From contig NZ_JASHKR010000035.1 of assembly GCF_030056815.1 (NCBI RefSeq), positions 4,692-46,808 on the forward strand: 42,117 nucleotides of DNA, written 5' to 3'. Positions 22,770-31,391 of the stretch are shown one piece after another. A program made the position numbers and the translations under genes. The notes below the pieces were generated by a model that saw nothing but the letters and a program-made list of their open reading frames with translations, had not been told where the DNA came from and ran no database searches. This stretch comes from Rhodococcus sp. IEGM 1379. GTDB taxonomy: Bacteria; Actinomycetota; Actinomycetes; Mycobacteriales; Mycobacteriaceae. Each line of letters starts with the position of its first letter. Position 1 is the stretch's first letter.

Positions 22770-24293
22770 CTACGGATAAGTCTCGGCGGCGACACGCAGA
22801 TCACGCTTGAGGACCTTGCCGGCAGCAGAAAGCGGCAGTGCGTCAACGAACTGGATCGATCGCGGTGCTTTGTAGCCGGAGACAAGGGATTTCGCGTGTG
22901 CACGAAGCTCGTCGAAATCTGCCCGGGCGCCCGGGTGTAGAACAACAACGGCGTGTACTCGTTCGCCCCACTTCGGATCTGGCACGCCCACAACGGAACA
23001 GGCGGCTACGGCGGGGTGCTGCGCCAAGGCATTCTCGACCTCGGTGGAGTAGACGTTCTCGCCACCGGTGATGATCATGTCCTTGATTCGATCGACGATG
23101 AACAGATACCCGCGCTCGTCGAGATACCCGGCATCGCCGGTGTGCATCCAGCCGCCGGCGAGGGCCACAGCCGTCTCATCCGGCAGGTTGCGGTATCCGA
23201 GCATCAGATGATCACCGCGAGTGACGATTTCGCCCACTGTTCCGGATGGAACTTCGTCTCCGGCCGGGTCGACAATCCGCACTTCGCAATGGGGGAGTGC
23301 ACGGCCGGCCGATCGCAGCAGATCGCCACCAACGAGGTGATCGGCGGCGCTCAGTACGGTGATATGCGCGGTCTCGGTCATTCCGTAGCCCTGCGTGAAA
23401 CCACTACGAGGGAAAGCCTTCATCGAACGTTCCAGTAGCGCCGGTGAAATGGGGGAGGCCCCGTAGCGAACCACCTGAACACTCGAACGGTCGTAAGCAT
23501 CGAGATCGGTTGCGGTAACCAACATGTGAAGCATGGTCGGAACGACGCCCACCGTGGTGGGCCGGTGCCGGTCGATGGCCTCGAGCATTGCCTGCGGTGA
23601 GAACACGGGGAGAAAGACCTGCGTGCCTCCCATCATGTTCTGCGCCATCCAACTCGCGATGCCGGCGATATGGAACAGCGGATTCGCAAGCAGGTTGATA
23701 CCGTCGGCGACGGCAGGCTTGCCGGCGGCGAGTGTTCCCAGCGTCGACGTCATCAATCCCTTGTGGCTGACCATCACGCCTTTGGAGCGCCCGGTTGTTC
23801 CGCCGGTGTAGAGCAGAAGTGCAACGGCGTCGTCGCCGATCCTGAGATCCGGGACAGGCTCCGATTCGGCAATAAGCTTGTCGTAGTCGATCATTCCCGT
23901 CGGAACCGTTCCGGAACCACAGAACACGACGCGCCCCAGATCGGGGCAGAGTTCGCGTAGTTCCGGTACCAGTGGGGCTGAGTTCTCGTCGACGATCAGA
24001 ATGGTTGATCCCGAATCGTTGAGTGCATACGCTATTTCCGCGGCAGACCATCGAGAGTTGAGCGGGCTGACCGTGGCACCCGACCACCAGCCGGCCAAAA
24101 TTGTCTCGTGACAGCGGTCTGAATTCAACGCAAGAAGCGATACGCAGTCGCCCGTGCCGCTGCCGAGTCCGCTCGCCAACCGCGCCACACGATCGACGGA
24201 CTCGGCCGTCGTGAACACTCGATCTCCGAAGACGGTCAGGGGAAGTCCCGGTGATTCGCGCAGGGCACGATGAATGAACTGGGTCAGAAACAC
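22770..24293 (-). CDS. Acyl-CoA synthetase (AMP-forming), FadD-like
   Basis: 507 residues from a GTG at 24293 with GGAGG upstream. Adenylate-forming enzyme that activates a carboxylic acid to acyl-AMP and then acyl-CoA. Motifs in order: P-loop-like YTGGTTGRSKGVMVSH (about 160-175), GYGMTETAH (about 300), HTGDAGYLDERGYLFIVDR (about 385-403), and the catalytic Lys near the end in LPLSAAGKVLKRDL. The GWMHTGD and DRIKDMIITGGENV signatures are intact. It is divergent from the PI-PLC-like gene and close to acyl-CoA dehydrogenases on the other strand, so it probably feeds that beta-oxidation-type module. The substrate may be a fatty, aromatic or steroid side-chain acid. Confidence 0.92.
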   Translation of the reverse strand: MFLTQFIHRALRESPGLPLTVFGDRVFTTAESVDRVARLASGLGSGTGDCVSLLALNSDRCHETILAGWWSGATVSPLNSRWSAAEIAYALNDSGSTILIVDENSAPLVPELRELCPDLGRVVFCGSGTVPTGMIDYDKLIAESEPVPDLRIGDDAVALLLYTGGTTGRSKGVMVSHKGLMTSTLGTLAAGKPAVADGINLLANPLFHIAGIASWMAQNMMGGTQVFLPVFSPQAMLEAIDRHRPTTVGVVPTMLHMLVTATDLDAYDRSSVQVVRYGASPISPALLERSMKAFPRSGFTQGYGMTETAHITVLSAADHLVGGDLLRSAGRALPHCEVRIVDPAGDEVPSGTVGEIVTRGDHLMLGYRNLPDETAVALAGGWMHTGDAGYLDERGYLFIVDRIKDMIITGGENVYSTEVENALAQHPAVAACSVVGVPDPKWGERVHAVVVLHPGARADFDELRAHAKSLVSGYKAPRSIQFVDALPLSAAGKVLKRDLRVAAETYP

Positions 24294-24424
24294 GACTGTC
24301 CTCCGGAACTGTGAACGAACTACTCCAGAATCATCGCATCAGCACGGAATGCGCTGCTTCGAGGATCAAAAGCGAACTGGTCAAAGCGACCACCTGATGG
24401 CCGCTGACGTGCGAAAGTTCTCGG

Positions 24425-25471
24425 GTGCGCAGATTAGGTGTGGTGTTGCTCGGTGCCCTCGTCCTCCCTCTGGCGGGATTCGGGGTGGCTATGGCAGTAC
24501 CCGGAGAGACATCGTTTGGTGATACGACGTCTGTCGGCGTGCACAACTCCTACGAGAAGTCGACCTTCCCGTATTTTGCGGACGCTCTCGACTCGGGAGC
24601 ATCACTCCTCGAACTTGATCTGTGGACAAACGGTGGTGGTGTGGACTGGCGGGTTTCGCACTCGAATCCGTTTGCCAGTGAAAGCAACTGCGTCGGCACG
24701 CAGGATGCGACGGGACCGCGAGCAGGGAGCAGTGGGAGCAGCAGCAGCGGTCAGGGTTTCGCGGGGTGTCTGGAGGACATGCGTGCCTGGCATGATTCCC
24801 ACCCCGAGCATCCGCCGGTGATGATCAAGCTCGAACTCAAAGACGGATTTACAGCCGGGTACGGCCGGGGGCCGGCCGATCTCGATGCGCTGATCCTCAA
24901 CACGCTGGGCGACGCCGTCTTCACCCCCGCCGATCTGGTGGGCGATCAATTTGCGACACCGGACGACGCAGTCACGCAGCGAGGTTGGCCTTCGGTGAAC
25001 GCGATGGCCGGCAAGTTCATCTTCGAGCTGATTCCGGGAACCATCGAGGAAAAGAATCCGCTCGATACGTGGTGGACCGATGTCGAGTACGCGACGCACC
25101 TGCGCGACCTCGCTGCTGCGGATCGGCTCGGGTACGCAGCGGCGTTTCCCGCCGTGCACGGCGCCGAAGTCGGTGATCCGCGCATCGCCCGGTATGCGGA
25201 TCCATCGGTGCGACCGTGGTTCGTGATCTTTGACGGGGATGCAGCTAAATACGTAAGCGGCGCAATAGATCTGAACTGGTACAACGAACGTGGGTACCTG
25301 CTGATCATGACGGACGCTCAGAACGTGACGCCCGCAATCGACGGGACACACGCGTCGGAAGGCGAGGCGCAGGACCGACTTGATCGCCTGGCCGGCGATC
25401 ATGCCAGTTACATCACCTCGGATTGGTCGAGACTTCCGAGCGTGCTGGCCACGGTGGTTCCGCGCCGGTAA
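24425..25471 (+). CDS. Exported PI-PLC-like calcium-dependent phosphodiesterase
   Basis: 348 residues from a GTG at 24425; the ribosome-binding site is weak. Signal peptide VRRLGVVLLGALVLPLAGFG then VAMAVPGE. The mature protein has the X-domain pattern of Ca-dependent phosphatidylinositol-type phospholipases (PF16670-like): first catalytic His in TSVGVHNSYEK, the metal-binding ELDLW, second His in WRVSHSNPF, then KLELKDGF. These residues fit a phosphodiesterase acting outside the membrane. The true head group is unknown, since mycolata contain phosphatidylinositol mannosides and other inositol lipids. It is read toward the acyl-CoA dehydrogenase operon but a separate promoter and operator lie between them. 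Confidence 0.82.
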   Translation: MRRLGVVLLGALVLPLAGFGVAMAVPGETSFGDTTSVGVHNSYEKSTFPYFADALDSGASLLELDLWTNGGGVDWRVSHSNPFASESNCVGTQDATGPRAGSSGSSSSGQGFAGCLEDMRAWHDSHPEHPPVMIKLELKDGFTAGYGRGPADLDALILNTLGDAVFTPADLVGDQFATPDDAVTQRGWPSVNAMAGKFIFELIPGTIEEKNPLDTWWTDVEYATHLRDLAAADRLGYAAAFPAVHGAEVGDPRIARYADPSVRPWFVIFDGDAAKYVSGAIDLNWYNERGYLLIMTDAQNVTPAIDGTHASEGEAQDRLDRLAGDHASYITSDWSRLPSVLATVVPRR

Positions 25472-25511
25472 CTTTTCATGCCCGGTACTCCGGTTCATGG
25501 CGTCGCACAAT

Positions 25512-25535
25512 TTGGTATACATTTTTGTATGCCAA
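25512..25535. promoter_or_regulatory. GntR-type operator before acyl-CoA dehydrogenase operon
   Basis: TTGGTATAC (25512-25520) and GTATGCCAA (25527-25535) form an inverted repeat with one mismatch and a six-base AT spacer. This is the usual shape of sites bound by FCD-type GntR regulators. It lies about 40 bp upstream of the first dehydrogenase gene, and a GntR/FCD gene sits at the end of the same operon. Confidence 0.65.
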
Positions 25536-25572
25536 GTCTGCATTCCGGCAATTCGACTGATCGGAGACGTTC

Positions 25573-26700
25573 ATGCGTTTCGACGCAACAGAATTGACGG
25601 CCGAGGAACTCGACCTTCAAGCTGAAGTACGCGAGTACCTCGACAAGCGGCTGACGCCCGGAAGCTATCCGCTCGGACTCGGAATGTCAGGAGCAGTGGA
25701 TCCCGAGTTCTCCCGAGATATCGGAAGCCGCGGCTGGCTGGGTATGTCGCTGCCGCAGAAATACGGCGGCAGCGGACGCTCGGCAGTGGACCGCCTGGTC
25801 GTCGTCGAAGAACTTCTCGCCCGGGGAGCGCCGGTCGGCTATCACTGGATCGGTGACCGCCAGTCCGGTCCGAGTATCGCGGCCAACGGAACCGAAGAGC
25901 AGAAGCAGTACTTCCTGCCCGGCATCGCGCGCGGTGAGTTCTCGTTCTCGATCGGCATGAGCGAACCCGATTCCGGCTCGGACCTAGCGTCACTGCGAAC
26001 TCGCGCCGAACGCGTCGACGGTGGCTGGAAAGTCAACGGCACCAAGATCTGGACCACCGGCGCGTTCCACGCGACGCACATCCTTTCGCTGCTGCGGACC
26101 TCCGCCGATAAACACAGCGGGCTCACCCAACTGATCATCGATCGTCACAGTGAGGGCCTGACGGTCTCACCCATCCCGTTCATCGACGGAAGCGAAGACT
26201 TCTGCGAGGTGTCGTTCCAGGACGTCTTCGTTCCCGACTCACGTCGCCTCGGCGACGTCGGAGCGGGCTGGGGTCAAAACACCGGAGAGCTCGCACTCGA
26301 ACGTGGTGGCGTCGACCGGTGGATGTCATTGATGCCGGTGCTCGAGCATTGGGCAGCCAATCAAGCCGCTGCCGGCGGCCCGGCCGCACTAGCCGATCTG
26401 GGTTCGATTACCGCGCGCTGCTGGGCTTTCCGCGGAATGTCGCTCTCGATCGCCCGGATGGTCGACGACGGCCGCTCGCCGGTCACGGAAGCGGCGTTGA
26501 TCAAGGAGATGGCAACACGATTCGAGCAGGACTGCGTCGCGACGGTATCGCGGCACCTTGGCAGAGCCCCCGACTTGGCGTCCGAAGATCCGTACGAGTC
26601 GCTGCTGGCCCGCGCGGTACTGGTCGCGCCGTCATGGTCGATCCGCGGCGGTACCAACGAGATACTCCGCACCGTGATCGTCAAGGGGTTGAACCGATGA
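25573..26700 (+). CDS. Acyl-CoA dehydrogenase, subunit 1
   Basis: 375 residues, starting at an ATG with GGAGA upstream. FAD-dependent alpha-beta desaturation of acyl-CoA. The N-terminal helical domain starts LTAEELDLQAEVREYLDKRL. The middle domain has FSIGMSEPDSGSDLASLRTRA and WKVNGTKIWTTGA, which touch the flavin. The C-terminal part ends SWSIRGGTNEILRTVIVKGL. The catalytic base cannot be assigned with confidence. Its stop overlaps the ATG of the next dehydrogenase by four bases. The pairing of two unlike subunits resembles the alpha2-beta2 FadE enzymes of steroid side-chain and ring breakdown in Mycobacterium and Rhodococcus. Confidence 0.92.
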   Translation: MRFDATELTAEELDLQAEVREYLDKRLTPGSYPLGLGMSGAVDPEFSRDIGSRGWLGMSLPQKYGGSGRSAVDRLVVVEELLARGAPVGYHWIGDRQSGPSIAANGTEEQKQYFLPGIARGEFSFSIGMSEPDSGSDLASLRTRAERVDGGWKVNGTKIWTTGAFHATHILSLLRTSADKHSGLTQLIIDRHSEGLTVSPIPFIDGSEDFCEVSFQDVFVPDSRRLGDVGAGWGQNTGELALERGGVDRWMSLMPVLEHWAANQAAAGGPAALADLGSITARCWAFRGMSLSIARMVDDGRSPVTEAALIKEMATRFEQDCVATVSRHLGRAPDLASEDPYESLLARAVLVAPSWSIRGGTNEILRTVIVKGLNR

Positions 26701-27761
26701 ATTCTGTACCACAGCACAATGATTACGCATGTGATGCCGATCTCGAAGCGATGGTCGAGCAATTCTTCGCCGAGAAGTCCGACGCCGATGTCGTTGCCAA
26801 AGCTGAAGCTGACGGATTGCCCACCGGATTATGGGACGCGGCGCTTGAACTGGGCCTGCCGCTGGTCGGCCTTCCCGAATCCGCCGGCGGCTCCGGTGGT
26901 TCCATCCTCGACGTCGTGACCGTGCTGCGCGCCGCAGCGCGTCACGCAGCGCCGCTGCCCCTGGTCGAGACCTACCTGGCCGGCCGCTTGGCGGTCGCAT
27001 CAGGGCTGCCGGTGCCGGCCGGCATAACCACAGTGGCACCGGGATCGCACTGGGACACTGCAACATTCGACGGCACAGTCTCGGGAACCTTGTACGACGT
27101 GCCGTGGGGCAGTGCCGCGGCAGTAGTGGCAGCGATACTCGGCGACCGAGTGGTGCTCCTGAATGTCAGTGACGCCAAGATCGGTGCCGGAACCGATTTT
27201 GCCGGACAGCCGCGACAAAGCCTGACCTTCACCGGCGCACCGGCCGTGATCGGTGATACCCCGGTGGATACGCGGCTGCTCAGTAGGCTCGGTGCGTTCC
27301 TGCGTTCGGTGCAGATGGCCGGAGCCATGGAAGCCGTCTCGACGCTGACGCAGCGCTACGTATCCCAACGAGTCCAATTCGGCAGTCCCGTCGCACAGTT
27401 TCAGGCAGTGCAGCAGCACATCGTCACACTCGCCCAAATGGCGTCCATGTCGACGCTGGCCGTTGACCGCACGGCATGTGCTCTCACTGCCCGCGAAGCC
27501 GAATTCGAAGTGATCGCAACAAAACTGGTGGTCTCGCAGAATGCACTGCTCAGTGTGCGCGCCGCACATCAGGCTCACGGAGCCATCGGCATGACGCAGG
27601 AATACCGCTTACAGCAGCTGACCCGTCGCCTGCACGCGTGGCGATGCGAGTTCGGAGACGAGATTGCACTGGCGACGCAACTCGGGCGAGGCGTCGCCGC
27701 CGCGCCGTCACTGGCACGTTTGATCACCAATCCGAAACCGATTTTGGAGCTGACCTCATGA
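26697..27761 (+). CDS. Acyl-CoA dehydrogenase, subunit 2
   Basis: 354 residues. The ATG overlaps the stop of subunit 1 (ATGA). Overall acyl-CoA dehydrogenase fold, but the middle domain lacks the usual (S/T)EPxxGSD flavin motif, and the region is shortened and divergent (GTVSGTLYDVPWGSAAAVV). The C-terminal helices are better kept: SQRVQFGSPVAQFQAVQQH and HQAHGAIGMTQEYRLQQLTR. This asymmetry between partners is what is known for heteromeric FadE pairs, where one subunit supplies parts of the flavin and substrate sites. It shares a four-base overlap with the crotonase gene downstream. Confidence 0.88.
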   Translation: MNSVPQHNDYACDADLEAMVEQFFAEKSDADVVAKAEADGLPTGLWDAALELGLPLVGLPESAGGSGGSILDVVTVLRAAARHAAPLPLVETYLAGRLAVASGLPVPAGITTVAPGSHWDTATFDGTVSGTLYDVPWGSAAAVVAAILGDRVVLLNVSDAKIGAGTDFAGQPRQSLTFTGAPAVIGDTPVDTRLLSRLGAFLRSVQMAGAMEAVSTLTQRYVSQRVQFGSPVAQFQAVQQHIVTLAQMASMSTLAVDRTACALTAREAEFEVIATKLVVSQNALLSVRAAHQAHGAIGMTQEYRLQQLTRRLHAWRCEFGDEIALATQLGRGVAAAPSLARLITNPKPILELTS

Positions 27762-28525
27762 CTGATGCCGTTCGCGTTGACATTGACGGACACGTCGCGA
27801 CCATCGAGTTTTCCCGCCCGCCCGCCAACTTCTTCGATCAGGACCTGCTCAAGCAGATTGCCGATGCAGCAACAGAACTCGTCGAAACCAGCGACATTCG
27901 GGCGATAGTTCTCGCGTCGGCCGGCAAGCACTTCTGCGCCGGAGCAAACTTCGGCGAGGGTGGGCTGGGACCGGACCGCGCAGATATCGTGCGCGACATC
28001 TACACCGAGGCCCTGCGACTGTTCGAGATCCCGGTTCCCGTGATCGCCGCAGTGCAGGGATCGGCAGTGGGCGGCGGCCTCGGATTGGCTTGCGCCGCAG
28101 ACTTCCGAGTGGCCGGACCGTCGACTCGGTTGCATGCGAACTTCGCCGCGCTGGGTTTCCATCAGGGATTCGGACTCAGCGTCACTCTGCCTCGCGTCGT
28201 GGGAGCTCAAACCGCAGCCGATCTGCTGTACACCGCGCGGCGGCTGACCGGCACGCAGGCGCACGAACTGGGCCTGGTGGACCGCCTGGCGGAAGACGCG
28301 AACATTCGTGAGCAGGCGCTGGCTTACGCCCACGAAATCGCTGCCAATGCACCGCTGGCCGTGCGCTCGATGAAGGAAACACTGCGCGGCGGACTGCGCG
28401 ACGAGGTGGCCGCGGTGCTGGGGCGTGAGTTGGCCGAGCAGGTTGTGCTGTGGGGGACCGAGGACTGCGTAGCGGGCATCGAAGCCAACCTTGCGCGGCA
28501 ACAACCGCAGTTCCACGCCAAGTGA
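27758..28525 (+). CDS. Crotonase-family (enoyl-CoA hydratase/isomerase-like) protein lacking usual catalytic Glu pair
   Basis: 255 residues; its ATG overlaps the preceding stop. The oxyanion-hole motifs are present: KHFCAGANF (about 57-65) and GSAVGGGLGLACAADFR (101-117). In true hydratases the second motif reads GGGxE and a second Glu follows near the next helix. Here these positions are Gly109 and a Phe in HANFAALGFHQGF, so both catalytic glutamates seem absent. The protein may therefore be an isomerase, hydrolase, decarboxylase or another crotonase rather than a hydratase. Being the third overlapping gene after two acyl-CoA dehydrogenases, it should act on the unsaturated CoA ester they make. 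Confidence 0.85.
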   Translation: MTDAVRVDIDGHVATIEFSRPPANFFDQDLLKQIADAATELVETSDIRAIVLASAGKHFCAGANFGEGGLGPDRADIVRDIYTEALRLFEIPVPVIAAVQGSAVGGGLGLACAADFRVAGPSTRLHANFAALGFHQGFGLSVTLPRVVGAQTAADLLYTARRLTGTQAHELGLVDRLAEDANIREQALAYAHEIAANAPLAVRSMKETLRGGLRDEVAAVLGRELAEQVVLWGTEDCVAGIEANLARQQPQFHAK

Positions 28526-28553
28526 GCATGGTGACACCACTATCGTGTTCACC

Positions 28554-29201
28554 GTGAAGGAACCCACTGGTGCGCAACGATGCTTGCAACAGATCCGGCA
28601 GATGATCGTCTCCGGTGAGCTTCTGCCTGGGCAAAAAGTCCACCAGGCAGAGCTCGCCGAGAGATTGAACGTCAGCCGAATCCCGGTGCGGGAAGCGCTC
28701 TCGACCTTGCAAGCCGAGGGTGTGCTCGAACATAAGTCGAATACCGGCTACGCCGTCGCCAGGTTCAGCAGTGAGGATCTTTTCGAGCTGTATCTGATGC
28801 GGCGCCTGCTCGAAACGGAAATCCTGGCCTCGATCGACCTGAGTAGCGTCGACGTGGCCGAGTTGGAACGGATTCAGAAGCAGGTCGACGGGGCAGAACC
28901 GGCCGAGGAGGGTCCGGAGTTTCAGATAGCCAACCATCGGTTCCACTTCCGGCTCTTCGAATATTCACCTCTGCAGCGAGTACGGCAGGAAGTGGAACGC
29001 CTGTGGTACATGTCCGACTTCTACCGGGCGCTCTACATTCACGAATCATCCTCTCGCCAGCAGATTTCCGAGGACCACGAGCGGATTCTGCAAGCTGTCC
29101 GCGACCAGGATACGGCCGAGCTGATCCGAGCGAGCGACGAGCATCGATCTGTTACCGAAGTTCTTGTCGTGACAAGGTTGGGCCGCTCTCGACCACGCTG
29201 A
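28554..29201 (+). CDS. GntR-family (FCD) transcriptional regulator
   Basis: 215 residues from a GTG at 28554. There is no ribosome-binding site, but TATCGT at 28541-28546 would be a fitting -10 for a leaderless mRNA; a GTG at 28545 is an alternative. Winged helix: AELAERLNVSRIPVREALST, then LQAEGVLEHKSNTGYAVA. The C-terminal FCD domain (FELYLMRRLLETEILA, NHRFHFRLFEYS, EDHERILQAV) binds small organic acids or CoA esters through a metal in this family. It is likely the local repressor of the dehydrogenase operon via the operator at 25512-25535. A 17-bp-stem terminator follows. Confidence 0.9.
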   Translation: MKEPTGAQRCLQQIRQMIVSGELLPGQKVHQAELAERLNVSRIPVREALSTLQAEGVLEHKSNTGYAVARFSSEDLFELYLMRRLLETEILASIDLSSVDVAELERIQKQVDGAEPAEEGPEFQIANHRFHFRLFEYSPLQRVRQEVERLWYMSDFYRALYIHESSSRQQISEDHERILQAVRDQDTAELIRASDEHRSVTEVLVVTRLGRSRPR

Positions 29202-29221
29202 CCCCCCAGTCCTCCAACAAG

Positions 29222-29261
29222 AAATGCGCGGTATCCGAGAGAATTCGGATACCGCGCATTT
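29222..29261 (+). terminator. Strong hairpin terminator after GntR gene
   Basis: Perfect 17-bp arms (29222-29238 and 29245-29261; core GCGCGGTATCCGA) with a six-base loop, 20 bases past the stop and ending in TTT. One of the most stable hairpins in the window. Confidence 0.88.
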
Positions 29262-29607
29262 GCCGGGCTTGTGTGTGGGGCGTGCGGGTATTTTCGTCCA
29301 CTAGTTGGTTTTGTGTGTGGGTTCCCGTGCGTCGGAGGAAGTTGTGTGCGCTCAGGCACGGATGTGGCGGCGTCGACGTGCCGTGATGGAAGTTCGGCCC
29401 AGAAGTTGGCTCGGCGCGAGCGGAGGCTGGAAGTTCGGAAACGGAATCGACTGTTGCAGCGGTTGATACGGGTGTGTGCGAGGGTGCTGATGCGCGACCT
29501 TGCTGAGTCCCCGACGTGGAATAACCGCGTGGGTGGGATGCTTCGCGGACCCGAAGGTGTCGACGACCCCGTTCCGTCGGATCTTCTGTGTGGGACGAAA
29601 GCGGTGA
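29262..29607. other. Gap without clear gene between GntR and OpuC operon
   Basis: About 350 bp. A plus-strand frame (29271-29720) contains ARRERRLEVRKRNRLLQRL and LAESPTWNNRVGG, but it runs into the antisense of the binding-protein gene and has no ribosome-binding site. It may be a decayed remnant. I see no good promoter or RNA structure here. Confidence 0.4.
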
Positions 29608-30594
29608 CTAACCGGCTGTCACGAAGCCTTCCGAGACCATCCAGTCGCGGGCAACTTCGGCAGGCTCCTTGCCTTCGACATCGACCTGTCGGTTCAGTTC
29701 CGTCATCACCTCGTTGGTGAGACGCTCCGAAATTGGTGCCATGATCTCGGCTACCTGCGGATGTGCGTCGGCAAAACTCTTCTTCATCACCAGTGCCGGA
29801 TTGTATTTCGGGAAGAAGGAAAGATCGTCGTCGAGCAGTACGAGGTCGAGGGCGATGATGCGGCCGTCAGTGGTGAATACTTCGCCGAACTTGCACTGAT
29901 TTCCGTCGGCGGTTGCCTGATAGATGATGCCGCCCTGCAGAATCTGTCGCTGCGCCCGGCTTGCATCGAATCCGTATTTGGCTGCCAGGCCGGGGTATCC
30001 GTCCTGGCGTACGTTGAATTCGGTTTCCACACAGGTCACGGCAGCTCCCGGATCTGATTCGACCAGTCGTGCGTAGTCCGAAATCGTTTTGACTCCGGTC
30101 TTTTCGGCAGTTTCCTTGTTCATCGCCAAGGCATAGGTGTTGTTCATCGGTGCCGGATCGATCCAGACCATGTCGTTCTTGGCCAGATCTTCATCTCGCA
30201 CGGCATCGAACTGTGCCTGCGGGTCGGGTAACGGGATCTCGTTGCCGAGGTGATTGATCCACCCCGTGCCGGTGTATTCGTAGGTGAGGTCGATCTGCCC
30301 GTTCAGTTGGGCATCCCGGGTGCTGTTGCTGCCCTGAATATTTGTGAGGTCACGAACGTCGGCGCCGGCTGCAACCATGGCGAATTCGATGATGTATCCC
30401 AGGATTATCTGTTCGGTGAAATCCTTGGACCCCACGGTCATCTTCACACCCTCGAGTTCCGGAACCGGACGGATGGTGCCCGGGCCCACTGCCAGGGGAA
30501 CTGCGCCACCGGATTCGAGACCACACGATGCAACAAGAGTGAGACCAAGTGCGGCGACGACGACCTTCCAGCCGCGCTTGTTTTTCGACATCAT
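29608..30594 (-). CDS. opuCC: Osmoprotectant ABC transporter, substrate-binding lipoprotein
   Basis: 328 residues from the ATG at 30594, with AAGGG upstream and overlapping the preceding permease stop. Signal peptide with lipobox VASC (Cys24), so anchored to the outer face of the membrane. The mature part is an OpuAC/ProX-type binding protein: VGSKDFTEQIILGYI near the start is the hallmark of choline/betaine/carnitine binders, followed by DLTYEYTGTGW and TTDGRIIALDLVLLDDD. It would capture glycine betaine, carnitine, choline or related solutes; the exact ligand is unknown. Last gene of the four-gene operon permease-ATPase-permease-binding protein. Confidence 0.93.
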   Translation of the reverse strand: MMSKNKRGWKVVVAALGLTLVASCGLESGGAVPLAVGPGTIRPVPELEGVKMTVGSKDFTEQIILGYIIEFAMVAAGADVRDLTNIQGSNSTRDAQLNGQIDLTYEYTGTGWINHLGNEIPLPDPQAQFDAVRDEDLAKNDMVWIDPAPMNNTYALAMNKETAEKTGVKTISDYARLVESDPGAAVTCVETEFNVRQDGYPGLAAKYGFDASRAQRQILQGGIIYQATADGNQCKFGEVFTTDGRIIALDLVLLDDDLSFFPKYNPALVMKKSFADAHPQVAEIMAPISERLTNEVMTELNRQVDVEGKEPAEVARDWMVSEGFVTAG

Positions 30595-31391
30595 CGTAAT
30601 CCCTTGGGGCCGAGGAACTGTTCGGCTAATGCGCCCAACCAGTCCAGCAACAAGGCCAGTGATACGGCAAGTACCGCACCTACCACCAGCGTGACATTGT
30701 CGCGAAGTTTGTATCCGGTGTCGATCATGATTCCCAGGCCGCCGGCGCTGACGAGGAAACACAGCGTCGCTGTTCCCACAGCCAGCACCAACGAAGTGCG
30801 AAGGCCGGCAAGAATATAGGGGACAGCCATGGGGAATTCCAGGTGTCGCAGGATAGTGAACGAGGACATTCCCTGGCCGCGCCCGGCGTCGATCAGGGTC
30901 TTGTCTACCTGCTGATAGCCCAGAATTGTATTGCGCAGCACCGGAAGCAACGAATAGAACGCGATGGGCAATACTCCGATCCAGAAGCCAGTGGTTCGGG
31001 TTGCCAGATAGAACAGGACGAGCAAACCGACAGCTGGCGCCGCCGCTCCGATATTGGCTATTCCCACAATGATCGGGGCCAATCGGGTGAAGCGGGGCCG
31101 GGTCAACAGGGTGCCGAGCGGCACTGCCAGCGCAACTACGATGATGACGACCGCGGCGGTGAGCATGACATGCTGCCACGTCAATGTTGCGATGTTGCTT
31201 GCGTTGATACTGGCCTTCTGGGTGGTGGTCAGATCTCGGGTGAATGCCCAGATCAGTACGCCGACTACAAGAATCAGGACGATGATCGGCTGAACGAGCA
31301 GTCGCGCCCGCTCCGCTCTACGCGTCGCCGCATTTTCCGCGTCGCCCAGATCGACGGTCGCAGCAGCGAGTTCTGCCGTCGGCGCGCTCAC
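30591..31391 (-). CDS. opuCD: Osmoprotectant ABC transporter permease
   Basis: 266 residues from a GTG that overlaps the ATPase stop. Five or six membrane helices in the second half; the EAA-like loop is present as DKTLIDAGRGQGMSSFTILR. Compared with the other permease of the operon it has an extra N-terminal segment of about 75 residues with its own helix (VQPIIVLILVVGVLIWAF) and an extracytoplasmic loop. Forms the membrane channel with the partner permease. Both ends overlap neighbours by four bases, so stoichiometric expression is likely. Confidence 0.92.
   Translation of the reverse strand: MSAPTAELAAATVDLGDAENAATRRAERARLLVQPIIVLILVVGVLIWAFTRDLTTTQKASINASNIATLTWQHVMLTAAVVIIVVALAVPLGTLLTRPRFTRLAPIIVGIANIGAAAPAVGLLVLFYLATRTTGFWIGVLPIAFYSLLPVLRNTILGYQQVDKTLIDAGRGQGMSSFTILRHLEFPMAVPYILAGLRTSLVLAVGTATLCFLVSAGGLGIMIDTGYKLRDNVTLVVGAVLAVSLALLLDWLGALAEQFLGPKGLR

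Noticed and set aside
29271-29720. A 149-codon plus-strand frame after the GntR terminator.
   Set aside because: Its second half is antisense to the osmoprotectant-binding protein gene and it has no convincing start; kept only as a possible remnant.
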